DNA of 7,761 nucleotides, taken from JBBQSU01 sp038234815. GTDB taxonomy: Bacteria; Planctomycetota; Phycisphaerae; Tepidisphaerales; Tepidisphaeraceae. The DNA lies in contig JBBQSU010000157.1 in assembly GCA_038234815.1 (NCBI GenBank), positions 1 to 7,761 of the forward strand, in the 5' to 3' direction. Position numbers and translations under genes: made by a program. The notes beneath the pieces are model-generated. The model did not search any database and was not told the origin of the DNA. It was given only the letters and a program-made list of their open reading frames with translations. Each line of letters begins with the position of its first letter. Position 1 is the stretch's first letter. Positions 1-5,182 of the stretch are shown here, piece by piece.

Positions 1-24
1 GGCGATCGCAAGGTCGCGACGCAT
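1..24 (-). CDS. Possible 5' end of a minus-strand gene cut by the window edge
   Basis: Read on the minus strand, an AAAGGAG ribosome-binding site (complement of about 31-37) sits 6 nt before an ATG at 24-22, and the frame then reads MRRDLAIA to the window edge. The site and its spacing are what one expects of a real start, but only eight codons are visible, so no function can be given. An N-terminus with two arginines followed by small hydrophobic residues would suit a signal peptide, but that is a guess. A competing reading is that a plus-strand gene ends here, with TGA at 24-26, and is followed by the hairpin at 64-90. Both cannot easily be true. Confidence 0.4.
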
Positions 25-63
25 GACCGACTCCTTTCAGTCGATTGTGCCGGGGTGGCCACA

Positions 64-98
64 CCCGAGCCCGTAACAACCGGGCTCGGGCTATTTTA
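64..98 (+). terminator. GC-rich hairpin followed by a T-rich tract, likely rho-independent terminator
   Basis: A perfect 10-bp stem (CCCGAGCCCG at 64-73 with CGGGCTCGGG at 81-90) encloses a 7-nt loop and is followed directly by CTATTTTA. That is the layout of an intrinsic terminator on the plus strand. On the minus strand no T tract follows the stem. A smaller stem, GGGTG (53-57) with CACCC (62-66), shares three bases with the 5' arm of the main stem and could compete with it. The gene being terminated would have to end at or before the left edge of the window. Confidence 0.55.
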
Positions 99-269
99 TG
101 CACCAAAGACATAGCGGGCGCAAAAGTGGGGATGATTCAGCGGTTTATGTAAAGAGTTGCGGCGGCGATGGAATCAGTGGGGACGATTGGGGAAATTCAT
201 TCGCAGGGCTTGAGCGCGCTGGCGTAGGGATTGGCAAAAGGCACAATGGACGGAAGTGGAGATTGCGCC

Positions 270-1415
270 ATGAAGATCGCCCTTTATACCGGTAGCGCTT
301 TGCCCAAGCTGGGCGGGCAGGAGCTGGTGGTGGATGCGCTGGCGCGCCAATTTCTTTGGATGGGGCACGAGCCGACAGTACTGGCGCCTCGGCCGCGCAG
401 ACCGCTGCGCGTTGACGATGCGAGTCTACCGTATCCGGTGATCCGGCATCCGCGATTCTATTCGACGACGTTAGGCGTGGGGTGGTATCGCGTGTTTTTG
501 CGACGGGCGATGCGCCGGCACGGGTTTGATGTTCTGCATTGCCATGACGTTTATCCGACGGGCTATGTTGCGGCGCTGCTGAAGGATGAAATAGGGATTC
601 CGATCGTGATTACCAGTCATGGCGGGGATGTGAAGGAGGGGAATGCGCGCCTGGTGAAGCGCGGGATGAAAGGGCGCTACGACCGCGCGCTGGGCGCGGC
701 CAGCGCGCTGGTGTCGATCGGGAGTTTTACGGAAGCCGGATTCCAACGGCTCTACCCGTCGGCGGGGCCAATTCATACGATTCCTAATGGTGTGGATCTC
801 ACGTCATTTTCGGAGCTGGCCCCGAGACCGGCCGGGATGGACGCTTCGATCGTCTCGGGACAATTCCTGCTCTTCATCGGGCGATTGAAAGACCGGAAGG
901 GGGTGGATGTACTGCTGGACGCGCTGGCGAAGCTGCCCGCGCGCTGCGGGACGGAGTTGGTAATTGCCGGGGAAGGCGAAGAGCGCTCGCGGATCGAAAG
1001 CCAAGTCGATCGGCTGGGCCTGCGGGGGCGCGTGCGACTGCTTGGGCGCTCGGTGGGAGCGGAAAAGTATTGGCTGCTTCAGAACGCGCTGGCGGTGGTG
1101 ATGCCGTCGCGGATGTGGGAGGCTTTTCCGCTGGTGGTGCTGGAGAGCTATGCCGCAGGCAAGCCGGTGGTTGGATCGGACATTCCCGGCCTGCGTGATC
1201 TTATTAAGCCGGACACGACCGGGCTGCTGTTTGCCGAGGGATCAGCCGAAGCTCTTGCTGCAGCGATGAAGCGTGTGATAGAAGATTCGGCGTTGCGGCA
1301 GGCGATGGGCCGAAATGCTCAGCAACTGGCGCAGTCATATGCCTGGCCGGAGATTGCCCGTCGGCATCTGGAACTGTACACGTCGCTACTTAAACCTCAG
1401 CCGGAGGCCCGGTGA
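270..1415 (+). CDS. GT4-family glycosyltransferase
   Basis: Retaining glycosyltransferase of the GT-B fold, family GT4, expected to move a sugar from a nucleotide-sugar donor to a glycan or lipid acceptor at the inner face of the membrane. The protein is 381 aa, normal for the family. The N-terminal acceptor domain has a glycine-rich loop (LPKLGGQE, residues 11-18) and TSHGGD at 115-120. The C-terminal donor domain starts near LLFIGRLKDRKG (200-211), followed by LVIAGEGEE (230-238) and the E-X7-E donor signature EAFPLVVLE (284-292). I chose the ATG at 270 because GTGGAG lies 8 nt upstream and MKIALYTG is a typical GT4 beginning; an in-frame ATG at 231 would add 13 residues without family character. 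The stop overlaps the next gene's start by 4 nt, so the two are probably co-translated. Sugar and acceptor cannot be read from the sequence. No convincing promoter was found in 99-269. Confidence 0.9.
   Translation: MKIALYTGSALPKLGGQELVVDALARQFLWMGHEPTVLAPRPRRPLRVDDASLPYPVIRHPRFYSTTLGVGWYRVFLRRAMRRHGFDVLHCHDVYPTGYVAALLKDEIGIPIVITSHGGDVKEGNARLVKRGMKGRYDRALGAASALVSIGSFTEAGFQRLYPSAGPIHTIPNGVDLTSFSELAPRPAGMDASIVSGQFLLFIGRLKDRKGVDVLLDALAKLPARCGTELVIAGEGEERSRIESQVDRLGLRGRVRLLGRSVGAEKYWLLQNALAVVMPSRMWEAFPLVVLESYAAGKPVVGSDIPGLRDLIKPDTTGLLFAEGSAEALAAAMKRVIEDSALRQAMGRNAQQLAQSYAWPEIARRHLELYTSLLKPQPEAR
1403..1407 (+). promoter_or_regulatory. Shine-Dalgarno site fixing a GTG start
   Basis: GGAGG lies inside the last codons of the glycosyltransferase, 4 nt before the GTG at 1412. 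The GTG overlaps the upstream TGA in a GTGA junction, which favours translational coupling of the two genes. Confidence 0.7.
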
Positions 1416-2107
1416 ATCTCAACGAGATCGGCCAAATTGCCCGAAGCGCCCTGCTCTTTCCGATTAGAACCTATCGCAGCACCGTGCGGATGCTCGATCC
1501 AAATTATCGCCTGCAGTGGCAGGCAAACTGGTATGTCACGCGGTGGCTGAGCAAGAAGCGCCTGCGGGAATTGGTGAGTGTTTCGGGCACAAGTTCTGAG
1601 CGCGAATGTGTCCTGCTGGCGCACCTGGTGGGCATTTCGCCACAAGGCGGATGCGTGCTGGAGATCGGCGCGTTCAAAGGCAAATCCGCGACGATGCTGG
1701 TCGAATCCGCCGTGCATCGCAAGGACAAGCCGACGGTGGTGAGTGTCGATCCGCACGAAAAAACCTGGGACGAATTCAACAAGACCTGCGATCGCTTCAA
1801 GCTGAAAGAGAGAGGGCTTGAAGTGCATCGGTGTTTTTCGCATGAACTGGGCATAAACTGGACACGGCCGATCAGCTTTTTGTGGGTGGATGGCGGCCAT
1901 GAATACGAAGACGTGCGGCAGGACATTGTGGATTTTATTCCGCACGTGATGGTGGGAGGCTGGATCGCATTTGACGATGCCAACAACGGGACGTTTCCAG
2001 GTGTGGAGCGGGCGATCACGGAATGGTCGAGCGCGTCCGGGGATTTTAAGCGGGTATCAGTGATTAAGAATTTTCAGATTTTCAAGCGAGTCGGCCGGAA
2101 GAATTGA
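1412..2107 (+). CDS. Class I SAM-dependent methyltransferase (Methyltransf_24 type)
   Basis: A 231-aa protein with the Rossmann-fold methyltransferase pattern: motif I VLEIGAFKGKSA (82-93) for the methionine part of SAM, an acidic residue at the end of strand 2 in VSVDPH (Asp113), then WVDGGHEYEDV (158-168) and GGWIAFDD (182-189). The DGGHxYxxV block followed by GG-x5-DD is characteristic of the small O-methyltransferase group often found in polysaccharide, glycopeptide and secondary-metabolite clusters. About 80 residues precede motif I; they are basic and aromatic and could form an acceptor-recognition or membrane-contact segment. The start is a GTG with GGAGG 4 nt upstream, overlapping the GT4 gene by 4 nt. 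It may therefore methylate the product of that enzyme, which is inference from gene order only. No terminator is seen in the 55 nt before the convergent hydrolase gene. Confidence 0.87.
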   Translation: MNLNEIGQIARSALLFPIRTYRSTVRMLDPNYRLQWQANWYVTRWLSKKRLRELVSVSGTSSERECVLLAHLVGISPQGGCVLEIGAFKGKSATMLVESAVHRKDKPTVVSVDPHEKTWDEFNKTCDRFKLKERGLEVHRCFSHELGINWTRPISFLWVDGGHEYEDVRQDIVDFIPHVMVGGWIAFDDANNGTFPGVERAITEWSSASGDFKRVSVIKNFQIFKRVGRKN

Positions 2108-2162
2108 CGCGTCGGTAGTCCGCGCGTGTGGAATTCGGCTAATTTAAGTCAACCGGGAGATG

Positions 2163-2819
2163 CTAGGTTTCGGGGACTTGCTCGAGCGCTTCCTGGACGT
2201 AAGGATTTGTCTGAAGTTCTTCACCGAGCGTGGACGTATGGCAGTGGCCGGGCAGGAGCTGCGTATCGGGCGGGACTTTGGAGATGACCTTGCGGATGGA
2301 AAGATGAAGCAGTTCGGAACTGCAATCGGGGAGGTCGGTTCGGCCGACTCCGCCACAGATAATGACATCACCGCTAATGATCATCTTCTGCTCGGCAAAG
2401 TGAAACATGACATGGCCCGGAGAATGGCCGGGTGTGTGGATCACTTCGCAGGACAATTTGCCGACCCGCAGGATTTGCCCGTCTTCGAGAAAGCCGTCCG
2501 CCCGCCGCTGGGGGATATCAAACGGCAAGGCGAAGATCGCCCGAATGGGCAGCATCATTTTATTCTCGTCGGCCTTGTGAATGAGGACTTTTGCTTTCGG
2601 GAAGGCTTTGGTGACGACGGCATGATCGGCGTAATGATCGAAATGCGCATGGGTGAGCCAGAGGCCGATCAGATCCCATCCCTGACGGCGAACTTCTTCG
2701 AGCAGCGGGGCGGTCGTGTCATTGGGCGCATCGAACAGCACCGCCTGCTTGGACTCTTCACAAGCCACCAGGTAAGAGTTGGTCGAGGCGACGCCGCCTG
2801 TATTCTTCAGAATCTTCAT
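2163..2819 (-). CDS. Metallo-beta-lactamase-fold hydrolase (glyoxalase II-like)
   Basis: A 218-aa zinc-dependent hydrolase of the metallo-beta-lactamase superfamily, closest in appearance to the short glyoxalase II-like (YcbL-type) proteins that cleave thioesters such as S-lactoylglutathione. The binuclear metal site is complete: THAHFDH (56-62; His57, His59, Asp61, His62), His132 in HTPGHSPGH, Asp151 in SGD, and His192 in LLPGH. GGVGRTDLPDCS (156-167) and the ending LGEELQTNPYV are typical of this group. It lacks the C-terminal substrate-binding domain of classical glyoxalase II, so the true substrate is open. I start it at the ATG at 2819 (MKILKNTGG); a TTG at 2831 is in frame, but the best promoter puts the transcript start downstream of it. 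There is no clear ribosome-binding site. It is divergent from the amidohydrolase gene at 2980. Confidence 0.9.
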   Translation of the reverse strand: MKILKNTGGVASTNSYLVACEESKQAVLFDAPNDTTAPLLEEVRRQGWDLIGLWLTHAHFDHYADHAVVTKAFPKAKVLIHKADENKMMLPIRAIFALPFDIPQRRADGFLEDGQILRVGKLSCEVIHTPGHSPGHVMFHFAEQKMIISGDVIICGGVGRTDLPDCSSELLHLSIRKVISKVPPDTQLLPGHCHTSTLGEELQTNPYVQEALEQVPET

Positions 2820-2834
2820 GCCGTTAGTCAATCA

Positions 2835-2863
2835 AGCATAAGCACCGTCTAACGAACGAGCAA
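2835..2863 (-). promoter_or_regulatory. Candidate promoter of the metallo-beta-lactamase-fold gene
   Basis: On the minus strand TTGCTC (2863-2858) and TATGCT (2840-2835) are separated by exactly 17 nt, a sigma-70-like arrangement with a weak -35 and a 4-of-6 -10. Transcription would begin near 2828, leaving a leader of about 9 nt before the ATG at 2819, which agrees with the lack of a Shine-Dalgarno site. Confidence 0.4.
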
Positions 2864-2889
2864 GGGACATGACGGGAAATGACAAAAAC

Positions 2890-2922
2890 GTCGATCGTTT
2901 TGCGAGCATTGATTCGATCGAC
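2890..2922. repeat. 8-bp inverted repeat in the divergent intergenic region, possible operator
   Basis: GTCGATCG at 2890-2897 is mirrored exactly by CGATCGAC at 2915-2922, with 17 nt between and 25 bp from centre to centre. The right arm lies in the spacer of the candidate plus-strand promoter, so a bound dimer would sit on that promoter and between the two divergent genes. Each arm contains the self-complementary CGATCG, so chance is a real alternative. Confidence 0.4.
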
Positions 2923-2937
2923 AGCACGCTTTAGGAT
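2909..2937 (+). promoter_or_regulatory. Candidate sigma-70-like promoter of the amidohydrolase gene
   Basis: TTGATT (2909-2914) and TAGGAT (2932-2937) have the ideal 17-nt spacing. Transcription would begin near 2944 and give a 36-nt leader that contains the GAAGGA ribosome-binding site of the gene at 2980. Confidence 0.45.
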
Positions 2938-2979
2938 CGCCACATCGACAGTAACCCTCCTAATCGTGAAGGACGAGTA

Positions 2980-4311
2980 ATGCTTGATTTGCTCCAGGAT
3001 CAAAAGGCAATTGAATCGGCAGTGAATTCCGCAGTGCAGGCGCAGGGTGTGCTGGACATGCACACGCATCTGTATCCACCCAGCTTTGGCACGCCCGTGC
3101 CGAACCGCTCGGGCAAGACTGATAATACGGGGATGGCGCTTTGGGGGATTGATGAACTGTTGACGTACCACTATCTCATCGCCGAGGTGTTCCGCGTGGT
3201 GCCGGCGACCCAGTTGCCCTATGAACATTTCTGGAAGATGTCCAAGATCGAGCAGGCCGATCACATCTTCAAACATCTGTTTGTCGAACGCGCCCCTATT
3301 TCCGAAGCCTGTCGCGGAGTGCTGACAGCGATCGGCAAGCTCGGCCTCGATCCCAACGATCGCAAGCTCGATGGTTGGCGCAAGTGGTTTAAGGAGCAGG
3401 ACCCCAGTCAGTACGTCGACAAGGTAATGGAGGTCGCCAACGTCAAGCTCATCACCATGACCAATCCCGTGTTTGACGACAACGAGCGCAATCGCTGGCT
3501 GGATAATCCGAAGGTGGCCAGCGATCCGCGGTTCCGGGCCGTCTTGCGCATCGATCCAGTATTGCAGAACTGGCCGATGGCAGCGCGGGCGATCGGCCAA
3601 TGGGGCTACGACGCCGGCGACGGCAAAACGCTGTCCGCGAAAAATATCGAAGAAGGCCGTCGGTTTTTGCGTGAATGGGTGGAGAAGCAGCAGGCGGTTT
3701 ACATGGCCTTGAGCCTCGGGCCGGAGTTTCGATACCCGGCCGAATCTGGCTTGCCCACCGACGCGATCGGGCAGACAGCATTGGAGAAGATCATCCTGCC
3801 GGTGTGTGCGGAAAAGGGCCTTGCGTTTGCGATGATGATCGGCAGCATCCGCGGGGTGAACCCTGCGCTGCGCGACGCCGGGGACATGAGCGGAAAATCT
3901 GACGTGCAAGCGGTCGTCCGGCTTTGCGCGGCGTTTCCAAACAACCGCTTCTTCGTGACGATGCTGGCCAGGGAAAACCAGCACGAAATGTGCGTCGCCG
4001 CGCGGAAGTTCGGCAATCTGATGCTTTTCGGCTGCTGGTGGTTTTTGAATAATCCCAGCCTGATTGAGGAAATCGAGCGCATGCGAATGGAACTGCTGGG
4101 GACGAGCTTCATCCCGCAGCACTCGGATGCGCGCGTGCTGGATCACCTGGTTTACAAGTGGGACCACAGCCGAAAAGTCATCGCCAAGGTGATGACCGAC
4201 AAATTCACCGACCTGCTGGCCACCGGGCGAGCGCCGAGCGCAGCGGAGATCAAGCAGACCGCCGAGTTGTTCCTCGCGGGCAACTATCGCGCGTTTGCTG
4301 GTTCGTTGTGA
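2980..4311 (+). CDS. Uronate isomerase-like amidohydrolase-superfamily protein
   Basis: A 443-aa protein resembling uronate isomerase (UxaC, which interconverts glucuronate/fructuronate and galacturonate/tagaturonate). Family-like landmarks appear in the right order: the strand-1 metal motif DMHTH (His28, His30), a His-Tyr pair in YHYLIAE (His64, Tyr65) matching the DHYKWR substrate-binding region, IGSIRGVNPALRDAGD (287-302) matching the IGA-x-R-N-N-N region, and HSDAR (381-385; Asp383, Arg385) matching the TDSR motif that gives the strand-8 Asp and Arg. It differs where uronate isomerases have Q-x-H-[IL]-G-A: here the sequence is FAMMIGS, so the usual His is Met287-adjacent Met286. Overall similarity looks low, so a different aldose or uronate substrate is possible. 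Length is close to the roughly 470 aa of E. coli UxaC. The ATG at 2980 has GAAGGA 6 nt upstream. No other uronate-pathway gene is in the window. Confidence 0.8.
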   Translation: MLDLLQDQKAIESAVNSAVQAQGVLDMHTHLYPPSFGTPVPNRSGKTDNTGMALWGIDELLTYHYLIAEVFRVVPATQLPYEHFWKMSKIEQADHIFKHLFVERAPISEACRGVLTAIGKLGLDPNDRKLDGWRKWFKEQDPSQYVDKVMEVANVKLITMTNPVFDDNERNRWLDNPKVASDPRFRAVLRIDPVLQNWPMAARAIGQWGYDAGDGKTLSAKNIEEGRRFLREWVEKQQAVYMALSLGPEFRYPAESGLPTDAIGQTALEKIILPVCAEKGLAFAMMIGSIRGVNPALRDAGDMSGKSDVQAVVRLCAAFPNNRFFVTMLARENQHEMCVAARKFGNLMLFGCWWFLNNPSLIEEIERMRMELLGTSFIPQHSDARVLDHLVYKWDHSRKVIAKVMTDKFTDLLATGRAPSAAEIKQTAELFLAGNYRAFAGSL

Positions 4312-4356
4312 AACGCCGGACCGACTATCGCCAACCCGACGACGACGAACCCGCGA

Positions 4357-4374
4357 CGGGTGGCTGAACACCCG
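4357..4374 (+). terminator. Weak hairpin after the amidohydrolase gene
   Basis: CGGGTG (4357-4362) pairs with CACCCG (4369-4374) around a 6-nt loop, 46 nt after the stop codon. It is followed by GC-rich sequence and only scattered T residues, so it is a poor intrinsic terminator. It is the only stem seen between this gene and the convergent tRNA. Confidence 0.25.
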
Positions 4375-4419
4375 CCCGCGCGATTCCGTTTGTTACCTCC
4401 TGTTGAATAAGGATTTTAT

Positions 4420-4492
4420 TAGCAGCGCCCGGACTCGAACCGGGGACCCAGGGCTTATGAATCCCTTGCTCTACCAACTGAGCTACGCTGCT
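4420..4492 (-). tRNA. tRNA-Met (anticodon CAU), probably the elongator type
   Basis: The minus strand folds into a complete 73-nt cloverleaf: acceptor AGCAGCG/CGCTGCT with all seven pairs, D arm GCTC/GAGC around AGTTGGTA, anticodon loop TTCATAA, a 5-nt variable loop, T arm CCCGG/CCGGG around TTCGAGT, and discriminator A at 4420. CCA is not encoded. The anticodon is the complement of 4457-4459. The three G-C pairs next to the loop and the unpaired first acceptor base that mark initiator tRNA are absent, so it is an elongator tRNA-Met or the lysidine-modified tRNA-Ile that also carries CAU in its gene; the sequence alone does not decide. The last anticodon-stem pair (31:39) is an A-G mismatch. 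Confidence 0.95.
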
Positions 4493-4505
4493 GTCGGGGC
4501 CTAAG

Positions 4506-4533
4506 AAGATAGCGTTCTCTTCACATTTGACAA
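4506..4533 (-). promoter_or_regulatory. Candidate promoter of the tRNA gene
   Basis: TTGTCA (4533-4528) and TATCTT (4511-4506) are 16 nt apart on the minus strand, between the second lipoprotein gene and the tRNA. Transcription would begin near 4499, 7 nt before the mature 5' end, and the start region is GC-rich (GGCCCC), as is common in stable-RNA promoters under growth control. Confidence 0.45.
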
Positions 4534-4538
4534 GCGCC

Positions 4539-4940
4539 TCATGGGACCGGATCCAGTGGCGGCATCGCGTGCCAGCTTGGTGGGATGATTATCCCCCGAT
4601 AGGCTCGCAGTTGCGTTGGGTGATCCGTCGCATAAACCACCGGAAACGCCACCACCTGCCCCACAAACATTGTCGGCGTCATCACGTGATACATCCACCA
4701 ATCCATGTCGGGCTTGCTTTCCAGCTTGAATCCAGTGGTCCATGCCGGCACTGATCCGTTGGCATAGCTCACGCTGGTCTGATCCCATCGACGATGCTTG
4801 ATCGCGCCGTCAATCTTCAGCGGGCTGACGCTCAGCTTGGCCACCTCTGGCCTGAACGCCCGCTGGCAACCGGCCAGTCCTACCGTCGCCAGCAAAACTG
4901 CCGCCAACAATCCCCGCTGCTGTTTATGGATTGAAAACAT
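4539..4940 (-). CDS. Small lipoprotein of unknown function
   Basis: A 133-aa protein with a lipoprotein signal peptide: KQQRG, a hydrophobic stretch LLAAVLLATV, then the lipobox LAGC with the acylated Cys at residue 25. It should be exported and anchored in a membrane. The mature part is rich in Trp, Pro and aromatic residues and ends in a proline-rich tail (IIIPPSWHAMPPLDPVP). I do not recognise a domain; proteins with a comparable ending are, as far as I recall, common in planctomycetes. The ATG at 4940 is preferred because AAAAGGG lies 9 nt upstream; an ATG at 4949 would add MSI but directly abuts that site. The gene overlaps the end of the preceding lipoprotein gene by 17 nt (26 nt with the longer start), so the two are likely translated together as part of the guaB operon. 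Confidence 0.8.
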   Translation of the reverse strand: MFSIHKQQRGLLAAVLLATVGLAGCQRAFRPEVAKLSVSPLKIDGAIKHRRWDQTSVSYANGSVPAWTTGFKLESKPDMDWWMYHVMTPTMFVGQVVAFPVVYATDHPTQLRAYRGIIIPPSWHAMPPLDPVP

Positions 4941-5157
4941 GATCGACATCCCTTTTAAATCCGTCCCGGTCGAACTGCCACATTCCGCCCCTGTCGGTTG
5001 ATCGCGGCGTGCCCGGTTCCACCTTGTAATTCATCGGGTCTTTCATCGCCTGTTCTTGGCGTTCGCGCACGCTCGTTGGCTGAGTGGATGGCGCGGCCTT
5101 GTTCGACCCGCATCCCAGCAGTGGCAGCCACAACGCAATGAAGACGAACCGCAGCAT
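4924..5157 (-). CDS. Very small lipoprotein, 77 aa, unknown function
   Basis: The product begins MLRFVFIALWLPLLGC, a short signal peptide ending in the lipobox LLGC with Cys16 as the lipid-attachment residue. The mature part is about 62 residues: a Ser/Thr/Pro-rich linker, a charged segment RERQEQAMKDPMNY, and an acidic-basic tail ending DRDGFKRDVDHVFNP. No known domain is recognised. The ATG at 5157 has GAGAGGG 6 nt upstream; an in-frame codon at 5205 overlaps guaB and precedes the signal peptide with unlikely residues. It starts 25 nt after the guaB stop and its 3' end overlaps the next lipoprotein gene. Two lipoproteins in one unit suggest a pair acting together at the envelope, but that is inference. 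Confidence 0.78.
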   Translation of the reverse strand: MLRFVFIALWLPLLGCGSNKAAPSTQPTSVRERQEQAMKDPMNYKVEPGTPRSTDRGGMWQFDRDGFKRDVDHVFNP

Positions 5158-5182
5158 GGTCAACCCTCTCTTGTTCAACCAA

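Noticed and set aside
231..269. Upstream ATG extending the glycosyltransferase by 13 residues
   Set aside because: The added MAKGTMDGSGDCA does not look like a GT4 start, and the ATG at 270 has a better ribosome-binding site.
2108..2162. Terminator between the convergent methyltransferase and hydrolase genes
   Set aside because: Only a very short imperfect stem (CGG with CCG) was found and no T tract on either strand.
2160..2852. 230-codon plus-strand frame opposite the metallo-beta-lactamase-fold gene
   Set aside because: The minus frame has a complete metal site; the plus frame has no recognisable domain.
2824..4371. 515-codon open frame on the minus strand opposite the amidohydrolase gene
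   Set aside because: Its product is a His/Arg/Gln-rich sequence with no motif and mirrors the codons of a well-supported gene; such antisense frames are common in GC-rich DNA.
4396..4401. Perfect AGGAGG on the minus strand downstream of the tRNA
   Set aside because: No start codon lies within a useful distance, so it is taken as chance.
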